Assembly: GCA_003648635.1 (NCBI GenBank) | Contig: QMPQ01000005.1 | Location: 1 to 41,859, forward strand | DNA from: Bacteroidota bacterium | GTDB taxonomy: Bacteria; Bacteroidota; Bacteroidia; Bacteroidales; GCA-2748055 | Length of the DNA: 41,859 nucleotides | Direction of reading: 5' to 3' | Shown here: positions 1 to 7,216 of the stretch, one piece after another | Position numbering within the stretch: position 1 is the first letter of the stretch | Layout of the letters: each line of letters begins with the position of its first letter | The notes under the pieces: model-generated | Told to the model about the DNA's origin: nothing | What the model saw: only the letters and a program-made list of their open reading frames with translations | Database searches by the model: none | Program-made: the position numbers and the translations under genes

Positions 1-2
1 AA

Positions 3-347
3 CATTCCGGTCTGCTTGATGCTGCTGGAAATAAAATGGGAGTGGCCACCTGGCCACTCTCAGCTTTATTTGCTGTTGTGGCGGTGCTGGCTTTCCTGAA
101 TATATTTTTCTACAGGCACCGTATGCGGCAGATGCGTATCGTAGTATTTCTGATCCTGCTTAATGCAGGTATGATTGGAATGATGTTCTACTATACTTTT
201 ATTGCCAGGATCCAGATAGAAGGGGCGCTTGTTATGCATCAATGGAGGTTTGTTGTCCCACCCATCAATATGATCCTCCTTTATTTTGCATTCAGGAGAA
301 TTCGAAGGGATGAGCTCCTTGTAAAGGCTTTCGACAGGATCAGATAA
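3..347 (+). CDS. DUF4293-type membrane protein, 3' part
   Basis: The reading frame is open to the left edge, so only the last 114 residues are visible and the true start lies outside the window. An ATG at 36 exists, but the frame continues upstream of it without a stop (HSGLLDAAGNK...). At least three hydrophobic segments are visible (about residues 18-35, 47-66 and 83-97), and the C-terminus is basic, ending in AFDRIR. Size, membrane layout and the 'DRIR' ending fit the DUF4293 family of small Bacteroidota inner-membrane proteins of unknown function. It converges on pyrI, and the last 8 bases overlap the pyrI 3' end. Family assignment is from pattern memory; function is unknown. Confidence 0.7.
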   Translation, partial: HSGLLDAAGNKMGVATWPLSALFAVVAVLAFLNIFFYRHRMRQMRIVVFLILLNAGMIGMMFYYTFIARIQIEGALVMHQWRFVVPPINMILLYFAFRRIRRDELLVKAFDRIR

Positions 348-795
348 TCACGATATTATCCTGGTCGGTAATCTTTTCACAGTAGTGGCATTTTAGCTTA
401 ACCTCCGCTTTGGAGATCACCTCGAAACGCGTGGTCACCTTTTCATTATTGGTAATGCATTTGGGGTTCACGCATTTCGCGATGCCTATGATTTCGTCGG
501 GAATTTCCACCACCCGTTTCTCCACCACATCGTAATCCCTGATGATGTTGAGTTTGGCACATGGGGCTACCATGGCTATCTTGTTGATTTCATCATCTTT
601 GAAGAAAACCTTTGAAAGCTTAATGATCCCTTTCTGGCCCAGCTTATTGCTCCCCAGGCCGTTCCCAATGGTAATCATGGTATCGAGTTTATCCAGGTTC
701 AGGATGGACACTACCTTAAAAAGGGCGGAGGCTGGTATATGATCAATGACAGTTCCTTCTTTAATTGCGCTGACTGATAGTTGTTTGTCTTTCAT
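340..795 (-). CDS. pyrI: Aspartate carbamoyltransferase regulatory subunit PyrI
   Basis: Regulatory chain of aspartate transcarbamoylase, 151 residues, the normal family length. The N-terminal allosteric domain begins with a short beta strand followed by IKEGTVIDHI, the nucleotide-effector site in known PyrI proteins. The C-terminal zinc domain shows C108-x4-C113 and C136-x2-C139, the four cysteines that bind zinc and contact the catalytic chain. It follows pyrB by 29 bases on the same strand, so the two subunits should be co-transcribed and assemble into a regulated holoenzyme in the cytoplasm. Its stop overlaps the end of the convergent DUF4293 gene by 8 bases, and no terminator hairpin is evident there. 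Confidence 0.97.
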   Translation of the reverse strand: MKDKQLSVSAIKEGTVIDHIPASALFKVVSILNLDKLDTMITIGNGLGSNKLGQKGIIKLSKVFFKDDEINKIAMVAPCAKLNIIRDYDVVEKRVVEIPDEIIGIAKCVNPKCITNNEKVTTRFEVISKAEVKLKCHYCEKITDQDNIVII

Positions 796-824
796 CTTTT
801 CTTGCTTATTCGATTAGTCAGGTT

Positions 825-1733
825 TTACTTAATTCCCAGTATGGAGGTGAGGATGGCCATACGTGCATAGACCCCGTTTCTGGCCTGTTCGAAGTAGTAG
901 GCGTGGGGACTCTCATCCACATCTGTGTGAATTTCATTTACTCTGGGCAGGGGATGAAGCACTTTCATCTTCTCCTTGCAGCCCTCAAGCATTTCCCTGC
1001 GCAGGATGTAGGCATTTTTAACCCTTTCGTATTCAATGGGATCGGTAAAACGCTCCTGCTGAACCCTGGTCATGTAAATGATATCTGCCTCATCCAGAAA
1101 CTCGGTCAGATCTTTTCCCTCGGAATAGCTCACACCAATTTTGTCAAGATACAGTTTATAGGCTGAGGGCATCTTTAATTCATCGGGCGATATGAAGTAG
1201 AATGTTGGATTGAATTTAGACATGGCCTGAAGTAGTGAATGAACTGTTCGTCCGTACTTCAGGTCACCTACCATAAAGATCTTTTGGTTTTCCAGAGTTC
1301 CCTGAGTCTTTAGAATCGAGTACATATCCAACAGGGTTTGAGTAGGGTGCTGATTTGCACCATCACCTGCATTTACGATGGGTACCGAGCTTACCTCACT
1401 GGCCAGGCGGGCACTTCCTTCCAGGGGATGCCGCATGACGATCAGGTCGGCATAATTGCTAACCATTTTAATGGTGTCGTGCAGGGTTTCTCCTTTAGAA
1501 GCACTGGTTGCTCCTGAATCGCTAAAGCCTACAACCCTTCCTCCCAGTCCATTGATGGCCGTTTCAAAACTAAGCCTGGTCCTTGTGGAGGGTTCAAAAA
1601 ACAGGGTTGAGATCACATATCCATGCAGGATATCCTGCCTTGGTTTTGCCTCGAACTCAGCTGCAAGTTCCATGATTCTCAGGTACTCTTCCCTGGTGAA
1701 ATCTGTGATTGAAACAAGATGTTTATTCTTCAT
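825..1733 (-). CDS. pyrB: Aspartate carbamoyltransferase catalytic subunit PyrB
   Basis: Catalyses carbamoyl phosphate plus L-aspartate to N-carbamoyl-aspartate, the first committed step of pyrimidine synthesis. The protein has 302 residues. The carbamoyl-phosphate signature FFEPSTRTR is at about 45-53. The mobile-loop lysine lies in SASKGETL (about K80), HPTQ is at about 129-132, and the C-terminal LHPLPRVNEI segment supplies the conserved loop of the aspartate domain. The gene is 34 bases downstream of yigZ and 29 bases upstream of pyrI. I see no -7 box in the short gap before it, so it may be read from a promoter upstream of the EamA gene. Confidence 0.97.
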   Translation of the reverse strand: MKNKHLVSITDFTREEYLRIMELAAEFEAKPRQDILHGYVISTLFFEPSTRTRLSFETAINGLGGRVVGFSDSGATSASKGETLHDTIKMVSNYADLIVMRHPLEGSARLASEVSSVPIVNAGDGANQHPTQTLLDMYSILKTQGTLENQKIFMVGDLKYGRTVHSLLQAMSKFNPTFYFISPDELKMPSAYKLYLDKIGVSYSEGKDLTEFLDEADIIYMTRVQQERFTDPIEYERVKNAYILRREMLEGCKEKMKVLHPLPRVNEIHTDVDESPHAYYFEQARNGVYARMAILTSILGIK

Positions 1734-1767
1734 ATCATGACAATTAATTACGAATATAATATAGTGA

Positions 1768-2373
1768 CTATTCTTCTATAAGTGATATTTTGCATTCTGT
1801 GATTTTTGAAAAACTATCCACAACACGCTCTGTTTGGCGTTTCCATGATTTCAGGATCAGAGAGCAATCCATATCAAACTCCTGCTGCTTAAAATCGAGC
1901 TGGAAATCCTTGATTATCTTCATAACAGCATTCATTCGCTCGTATCCAAACTCCAGTTTTAAGCTGTCATATACCTTGCATTCAATAATCTTGCTATGAT
2001 CAAGTGCATCGGAGGCGGCCGAGCGATATGCATTGATCAATCCGCCTATTCCAAGTTTGGTTCCTCCGAAATATCGAACCACTACTACCAGAATATCAGT
2101 CAGCTCTCTTGATACGATCTGACCATAGATCGGTTTTCCAGCGCTTCCAGAGGGTTCGCCGTCGTCATTAACCCTGTAGTGGGTCATTTCCGGTTCCAGG
2201 CGCCAGGCATAGCAGTGGTGGCGGGCATCGTGATACTGCTTTTGAAGAATGGCCATACCTTCTTTGATGGATGCTTCATGGCTAAAAGGGTAGGCGAAAG
2301 CTAGAAATTTGCTTCCCTTCTCTTTGTAGATCCCTTTAGTGGGTGCTTTTATGGTCTTGTAGAGATCGAACAT
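1768..2373 (-). CDS. YigZ/IMPACT (UPF0029) family protein
   Basis: 201 residues, the usual YigZ length. The N-terminal IMPACT domain contains KEKGSKFLAFAYP and the hallmark DDGEPSGSAGKPIYGQI, followed by VVVVRYFGGTKLGIGGL. The C-terminal ferredoxin-like part is DUF1949-like (KLEFGYERMNAVMKII). Bacterial members are cytoplasmic; a link to translation or proteolysis has been proposed, but the precise role is not settled. The start codon abuts the stop of the EamA gene with no spacer, which suggests translational coupling, and pyrB follows 34 bases later. Confidence 0.93.
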   Translation of the reverse strand: MFDLYKTIKAPTKGIYKEKGSKFLAFAYPFSHEASIKEGMAILQKQYHDARHHCYAWRLEPEMTHYRVNDDGEPSGSAGKPIYGQIVSRELTDILVVVVRYFGGTKLGIGGLINAYRSAASDALDHSKIIECKVYDSLKLEFGYERMNAVMKIIKDFQLDFKQQEFDMDCSLILKSWKRQTERVVDSFSKITECKISLIEE

Positions 2374-3255
2374 CTATACCAGGGTAAAAAGCAGAAGGGC
2401 CAGAGCCGACAGCACAACACCTATCCAGTTAATCAATTTCAGTTTTTCTTTGAAAACTAACAATCCTATGAGAACACTCAGGGCCACAATACTGATGTTA
2501 TTTGCACCGAAAATCACAGAGCTATCCATATGCATTCCCGAAGGTGAAGTGTAATGCAGGGCCCTTACCAGAAAGTAGATGGAGCCGAAGTTTACAGATC
2601 CAAGCAGCAATCCCCAGCCCCAGACCTTTCCCTTTAAAAAATAGCGATTGTGCTTTCTGTAAAAGATAGCGGCAAGGATACCAGAAATAAAGGCATTCAG
2701 AAAGAGGATAGCACTGAAAAGAGCCGTCTCCTCATCACTTACATACTGATGCTGAGCCAGTTTTACAAGGGAATCCACAAGCCCCATCCCAGCAAATAGC
2801 AGCAGCGGTATAAAAATGATGCCCCTTTCGGGATGCTCTCTCTCTGGTTTATACACGGTAAGTACTACCCCGCCCAGAGCTAATAATACGGCCGATGACT
2901 TCAATATCGAAAGCTGGTCCGATGGATCTATAATCAGGGAAAACACAATGGGAAAAATCACTGACATTTTGCTGGCTACCGTGGTGACCGTTATTCCGGC
3001 TTTTCTTGTGGAATAGGCTACAAGAAAGAACATGAGAATAAACAAGATTCCAATGATGATGCTGATGCTTAGCCATCGGGAACCTGAAATGGAAGTCAGA
3101 CCGGTATCTCCTCTATAGATCAGGAAACCAAGAAGCGTTGCTACAAGGTAGTTGATAACGATCACCGGGAAAGCCGGGATATTGAGTCGGTTAATGGTTT
3201 TAAAGGTGACGAAAATAGCTGTGGATGAGAGTATACAGAGGAGAAGGAAATGCAT
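2374..3255 (-). CDS. EamA/DMT-superfamily transporter
   Basis: 293 residues with about ten hydrophobic helices arranged as two repeats of five, the drug/metabolite transporter layout. The first helix (FLLLCILSSTAIFVTFKTIN) is not a cleavable signal. The second repeat includes GSVNFGSIYFLVRALHYTSP, and the C-terminal helices end in a short hydrophobic tail. Substrate cannot be told from sequence; relatives export metabolites or amino acids. First gene of the leftward set EamA-yigZ-pyrB-pyrI. It begins just after the dnaA terminator, so it probably has its own promoter in the 55-base gap, though I see no consensus -7 box there. Confidence 0.85.
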   Translation of the reverse strand: MHFLLLCILSSTAIFVTFKTINRLNIPAFPVIVINYLVATLLGFLIYRGDTGLTSISGSRWLSISIIIGILFILMFFLVAYSTRKAGITVTTVASKMSVIFPIVFSLIIDPSDQLSILKSSAVLLALGGVVLTVYKPEREHPERGIIFIPLLLFAGMGLVDSLVKLAQHQYVSDEETALFSAILFLNAFISGILAAIFYRKHNRYFLKGKVWGWGLLLGSVNFGSIYFLVRALHYTSPSGMHMDSSVIFGANNISIVALSVLIGLLVFKEKLKLINWIGVVLSALALLLFTLV

Positions 3256-3266
3256 TCAGAATTTTA

Positions 3267-3300
3267 CTTAAAAAAAAACAGGTCCGATTGGAACCTGTTT
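3267..3300 (-). terminator. Intrinsic terminator of dnaA
   Basis: Stem AAACAGGT (3276-3283) pairs with ACCTGTTT (3293-3300). Read leftward, the stem is followed by a run of nine T. It sits directly after the dnaA stop and separates it from the EamA operon. Confidence 0.85.
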
Positions 3301-3310
3301 CTATTTGACT

Positions 3311-4732
3311 TTACATTTTTAGTTTTTTCTCAATTTCGTCGACCTGGAGCCGGAAGCGTTTATCCGTTTCAATCAGGTTATTCACTGTTTTGCATGCATG
3401 CAATACGGTGGCATGGTCCTTTCCTCCAATCTGGGAACCAATGGTAGCCAGAGATGATTTCGTCATGGATTTGGAGAAGAACATAGCCACCTGGCGTGCT
3501 TGTACGATCTCACGCTTACGGGTTTTTGATTGCAGCATTTCAAGTCCTATATTGTAGTAATTGCATACCACTTTCTGAATATAGTCAATGGAAATCTCCC
3601 TTTTGGTGCTCTTTATGAGCTTGTCGATCATCTCTTTGGTCAGCTCAAGAGTGATCTCCTTTTTATTGAGTGTCGACTGAGCAAGAAGGGAAATAAGCGC
3701 ACCCTCCAGTTCACGGATATTATCCGATATATGCGTGGAGATATACTCCAGGACCTCTTCAGGTAACTCGATACCATCGTTGTAGGTTTTCTTCTTCAAA
3801 ATGGCCATGCGAGTCTCAAAGTCGGGGGGCTGCAAATCTGCACTTAGGCCCCACTTAAACCTGCTGAGAAGCCTGGACTCCATCCCCTGTAACTCTACAG
3901 GAGGCTTATCTGAGGTCAGAATAAGCTGTTTTCCACTCTGATGGAGGTGATTAAATATATGGAAGAAGGTATCCTGGGTCTTTTCTTTTCCGGCAAACTC
4001 ATGCACATCGTCGATAATCAAGACATCAATCATCTGGTAAAAATGCAGGAAATCATTTTTATTGTTGTTCCTGATGGCATCCACAAATTGGGTCTGGAAC
4101 TTATTGGCATTTACATAGAGGACAATTTTTTCAGGGAATAACTCTTTAACCTCAATACCAATGGCCTGAGCAAGGTGGGTTTTCCCCAATCCGCTATCCC
4201 CGTAGATCAACAGGGGGTTAAAGGCTGTGCCTCCGGGATTTTTCGAAACGGCAAAACCAGCAGAACGGGCCAGCCTGTTGCATTCACCCTCAATAAAATT
4301 ATCAAAAGAGTTTTCCGGATTGAGTCTGGGATCAATATCCAGTTTCTTCAATCCCGGAATCACAAATGGGTTCTTAATGGTATTTTCACTGGCATCTAGC
4401 GGAACAGAGACAGGAATGTTTTTGATTTCCTTGCTGCTTTTGGCCGGGAATTTGACCGTATAGGGTTTACTGTTGTTGTATGAGTTATTCTGCATGATCA
4501 CATTATACTCCAGCTTGGCCTCCGAGCCCAGCTCCTTTTTGATCACTTTTCGCAGAATATCAATATATTGCTCTTCCAGATACTCGTAAAAGAAGGGACT
4601 GGGAACCTGAATGGTCAGAATATCATTATCAAGCTTAAGAGGAACAATCGGCTCAAACCAAGTACGAAAACTTATTGAGGGGACATTGTCTTTAATCACT
4701 TTCAGACAATTGTTCCAGATACGTTCATGCAT
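3311..4732 (-). CDS. dnaA: Chromosomal replication initiator protein DnaA
   Basis: 473 residues from the ATG at 4732. The longer frame starts at a TTG (4744) that adds only MTFE, and I prefer the ATG. Domain I is at about 1-80 (ERIWNNCLKVIKDN, FRTWFEPI), with a short variable linker at about 80-120. The AAA+ domain III has Walker A GDSGLGKT (about 178-185), Walker B VLIIDDVHE and a sensor region. Domain IV ends with GGKDHATVLHACKTV, the DnaA-box-binding helix-turn-helix signature. It initiates replication by opening oriC. The upstream 356-base gap carries no recognisable DnaA-box cluster, so oriC is probably elsewhere. A strong terminator follows the gene. Confidence 0.98.
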   Translation of the reverse strand: MHERIWNNCLKVIKDNVPSISFRTWFEPIVPLKLDNDILTIQVPSPFFYEYLEEQYIDILRKVIKKELGSEAKLEYNVIMQNNSYNNSKPYTVKFPAKSSKEIKNIPVSVPLDASENTIKNPFVIPGLKKLDIDPRLNPENSFDNFIEGECNRLARSAGFAVSKNPGGTAFNPLLIYGDSGLGKTHLAQAIGIEVKELFPEKIVLYVNANKFQTQFVDAIRNNNKNDFLHFYQMIDVLIIDDVHEFAGKEKTQDTFFHIFNHLHQSGKQLILTSDKPPVELQGMESRLLSRFKWGLSADLQPPDFETRMAILKKKTYNDGIELPEEVLEYISTHISDNIRELEGALISLLAQSTLNKKEITLELTKEMIDKLIKSTKREISIDYIQKVVCNYYNIGLEMLQSKTRKREIVQARQVAMFFSKSMTKSSLATIGSQIGGKDHATVLHACKTVNNLIETDKRFRLQVDEIEKKLKM

Positions 4733-5100
4733 TTCAAACGTCAATTTTAGGGTTAGGTTACTACTTTTTCAGCTTGTGAGAATCCTGAAACAAAGATTGT
4801 GAAAAAAAAGTAGAAAAAAAACTTCAGATGACTTGAAAGTGTCAGAAAAACTATATCAGTTTTAAGGTCAATTATTTATGAAGTGAAAAAAAATGTAAAT
4901 ATAATAATAAACAGTAAATCAGATAGTTATGCCATAAGCCCTTCTTATGAAGCTTAATGAATTGTTATTTAAACCTTTAGTCCACCCAATTCAATATTTC
5001 ATTTAACAGGAAGCCCTATTATATGTTAAATTTTAACATGAAAACCGGACTTTCATCAAAAATTTAAGCTTCTGAAAAATCCGCTACGGAATATTTCTCC
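4733..5100. other. AT-rich intergenic region upstream of dnaA
   Basis: About 360 bases with no plausible gene. It is very AT-rich, with several runs of seven or eight A. I searched by eye for TTATCCACA-type DnaA boxes on both strands and found none. A weak dnaA -7 candidate (AATCTTTG, 4798 to 4791 on the minus strand) matches TAnnTTTG at 7 of 8 positions. A perfect 8-1-8 palindrome lies at 5023-5039. I see nothing else. Confidence 0.6.
5023..5039. repeat. Perfect 17-base palindrome ATGTTAAA-T-TTTAACAT
   Basis: Arms at 5023-5030 and 5032-5039 with a single central T. It lies 62 bases downstream of the MlaD-like stop and far upstream of dnaA. It could be a protein-binding dyad or a weak hairpin at the end of the envelope operon; no T-run follows on the leftward strand. 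Confidence 0.5.
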
Positions 5101-6024
5101 CTATTTTTTTCCAAACACCGAAAAGCGGACGTAATCCTTGGGATTTTCATTCAGGTCAACGATCAGGCTGTCCAGGTCAACAACAAGATTTTGAAGCTGG
5201 GCATAGAGCGTATCCGAGTATAATAGTTTTCCCATACTACCATCACCAGAATTAAGCTGTGTCATCAATTGTGTAAACGCTTCGGAAGCAGCTATAAGCT
5301 CCGCAGCAATCCTGTCAATACCCGCACTATCTATGGTTTCAGAAATGGAATTCAGATGACCGGTCATGGATTTTAGCTCATCTTCCTGAGATTCCAGCAT
5401 GGATGTGAAGGACTCCAGGTTTTGGAAGCTCATATAAAGTGCTCCGCCCGGACTTAAGGAGGAGGAAAGGGATGCTGAAATTTCACTCAGGTCTTGCAGT
5501 GTCTCACCCGGAGCTTCTGAATCCAGGAGCTTATTAAGCTTCTGTGCAACACTGTCCAGTGATTCGGAGAGATTTCCAATCTGTTCCATCACAGGCATCA
5601 CCTGGGAGCTGATCGAGGCGATCATGTCAGATTCAGTGGCTGTGAGGATGGTGTCGTTGTTTTGCATTGCCTGCCCTGATCCGGGGGAATCAATCCGGAT
5701 GGCCTTACTACCAAGGAGGTCTGCACTGAACAGCCTGGCTGTCGATCCAGTATTTACAGGATACTGCTTCTCTACATGTATAATCACATGGACAGGTAGC
5801 TCCTGTCCTTGCTGAAGTTCAATATCGTCTATGTACCCGATTTTTATACCCTGCATTAAAATGGGTGAAGAGTTCTCCAGGCCACCCGAGTCCTCATAAA
5901 AAGCATGAAGGGTGTAGGTGCTATTAAGTATATTTCTACCCTTCAGGTAGTTAATTCCCCAGATTAGGAGAACCAGGGTTGCAATCCCGATCAAACCGAC
6001 TTTAGCTTCGCTGCTTATTTTCAT
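5101..6024 (-). CDS. MlaD/MCE-domain protein
   Basis: 307 residues. A single N-terminal membrane anchor (about 7-25, VGLIGIATLVLLIWGINYL) is followed by an MCE domain (about 35-125, with the typical FYEDSGGLENSSPILMQGIKIGYI) and then a long helical, coiled-coil-like tail (about 140-290). MCE proteins bind lipids in the periplasm as part of phospholipid-trafficking ABC systems (Mla-type). No MlaE permease or MlaF ATPase is adjacent, so its partners must be encoded elsewhere. The start is one base after the amidase stop, so the two genes are one operon. The N-terminus is unusually well defined because ATG is immediately followed by the anchor. Confidence 0.9.
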   Translation of the reverse strand: MKISSEAKVGLIGIATLVLLIWGINYLKGRNILNSTYTLHAFYEDSGGLENSSPILMQGIKIGYIDDIELQQGQELPVHVIIHVEKQYPVNTGSTARLFSADLLGSKAIRIDSPGSGQAMQNNDTILTATESDMIASISSQVMPVMEQIGNLSESLDSVAQKLNKLLDSEAPGETLQDLSEISASLSSSLSPGGALYMSFQNLESFTSMLESQEDELKSMTGHLNSISETIDSAGIDRIAAELIAASEAFTQLMTQLNSGDGSMGKLLYSDTLYAQLQNLVVDLDSLIVDLNENPKDYVRFSVFGKK

Positions 6025-6025
6025 A

Positions 6026-7177
6026 TTAGTAGTTTATTTCCTCCAGAGCCTCATTAAGTGGAACGATCTTTCCAGCCTTTGAAGCTACAACAAAAGCATC
6101 AGGGTAGTCGGATTTGATTACTTTACACCTCTCCAGGGCGTTATGATAGCTGCTCTCTTCTCCAAGCAGATACTTGAACCATCTTCCGTCCTGGATGACC
6201 ATGACCTGTTCATATCCTTTAAAGGATGACGGATCTGTTGCTATTTTGTTCTTGGAAGAGGCCAGCTGTATGCTGAAGATGATTTGTTCGGGCTGTGCGG
6301 GATCCGGATTGGTTCCCAGGACCGTTTCTGAGACGGCTGCCGCTTCATCCGCAACAATAACTGTCAGATTGCTTTTGCCGTCAATCTCTTCTTTATAGGC
6401 TTTAAAACCTCGATAGATGGCAGAGGCAATTATCTCTTGTCCATACTGGGTTAGCAGGTATTTTTCCTCTTCAGGATTTGATATAAACCCGGTCTCCACC
6501 AGCACACCCGGCATGGTAGTTTGCGCCAGTACCAGGATCCCCTGTTCCCTGACTCCAAGGTCCTTTCTGCTGGCGCGTTCACGAAACTGATCCTGCACAT
6601 AATCCCCAAACTGAATGCTCTGCTTGAAATAGGTCTTCTGCATAAGTGAGAACATGATGTAGGATTCAGTGGATTTGGGATCAAATCCTTCGTAAGTTAT
6701 TTCATAATCCTCCTCCAGAAGGATCACCGAGTTCTCCCTGACTGCCACATCAAAATTCTCATCAGCCCTGTGTTGTCCCAGCACCAGTGTCAGGGTGCCA
6801 TAGGCGGATGCCCGGGGATGCGCATTTACATGGATGGAAATAAAAAGGTCTGCTTCCGCTCTGTTGGCAATATTTGCACGTTCATGCAGTTCAACATAAA
6901 CATCGGTTTTTCTGGTATAAATCACTTTCACATCAGTGATATTATCTTCAATGTAAGTGCCGACTTTCAGGGCAATTGCAAGGGCAATATCCTTCTCTTT
7001 TCCATTTTTACCTACGGCTCCAGGATCTCTGCCCCCATGACCGGCATCGATCACCACAGTCCTGATCCCTTTAGGTGGGTCAGTGACTGTGTTTCCTGCT
7101 TTCAACGAAAAAAAAGCAAATACTAAAAATGTTGATACAAGAAACGTATGAAATAACCGTTTTACATTTATTGGCAT
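6026..7177 (-). CDS. N-acetylmuramoyl-L-alanine amidase with C-terminal SPOR-like domain
   Basis: Zinc amidase (Amidase_3) that cuts the bond between muramic acid and the stem peptide. I use the ATG at 7177 (383 residues) because the longer GTG start at 7195 coincides with the last base of a perfect -7 box. There is a signal peptide at about 1-28. Zinc and catalytic residues: H47 in VVIDAGHGG, E99 in LHERAN, H116 in ISIHVNA, and E228 in VETGFISN. The last ~80 residues (IIFSIQLASS...) resemble a SPOR peptidoglycan-binding domain. Co-transcribed with the MCE gene and divergent from the LptD-like gene, all envelope functions. Confidence 0.93.
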   Translation of the reverse strand: MPINVKRLFHTFLVSTFLVFAFFSLKAGNTVTDPPKGIRTVVIDAGHGGRDPGAVGKNGKEKDIALAIALKVGTYIEDNITDVKVIYTRKTDVYVELHERANIANRAEADLFISIHVNAHPRASAYGTLTLVLGQHRADENFDVAVRENSVILLEEDYEITYEGFDPKSTESYIMFSLMQKTYFKQSIQFGDYVQDQFRERASRKDLGVREQGILVLAQTTMPGVLVETGFISNPEEEKYLLTQYGQEIIASAIYRGFKAYKEEIDGKSNLTVIVADEAAAVSETVLGTNPDPAQPEQIIFSIQLASSKNKIATDPSSFKGYEQVMVIQDGRWFKYLLGEESSYHNALERCKVIKSDYPDAFVVASKAGKIVPLNEALEEINY

Positions 7178-7181
7178 TACC

Positions 7182-7210
7182 TTTGAGTTTATCACAAAAA
7201 TATAAGTTTA
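7182..7210 (+). promoter_or_regulatory. Candidate promoter of the LptD-like gene
   Basis: TTTG at 7182-7185, a 17-base spacer, then TAAGTTTA at 7203-7210 (7 of 8 to TAnnTTTG). The predicted start of transcription would fall almost on the TTG start codon at 7217. Confidence 0.4.
7195..7202 (-). promoter_or_regulatory. -7 box of the amidase promoter
   Basis: Leftward TATTTTTG matches TAnnTTTG exactly and lies 17 bases before the preferred ATG at 7177. It overlaps the proposed lptD promoter on the opposite strand. Confidence 0.6.
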
Positions 7211-7216
7211 TCCATA

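Noticed and set aside
1809-1825. DnaA-box-like CTATCCACA
   Set aside because: A single near-match inside the yigZ coding sequence; no cluster.
4733-5100. Origin of replication next to dnaA
   Set aside because: No DnaA-box cluster on either strand by eye.
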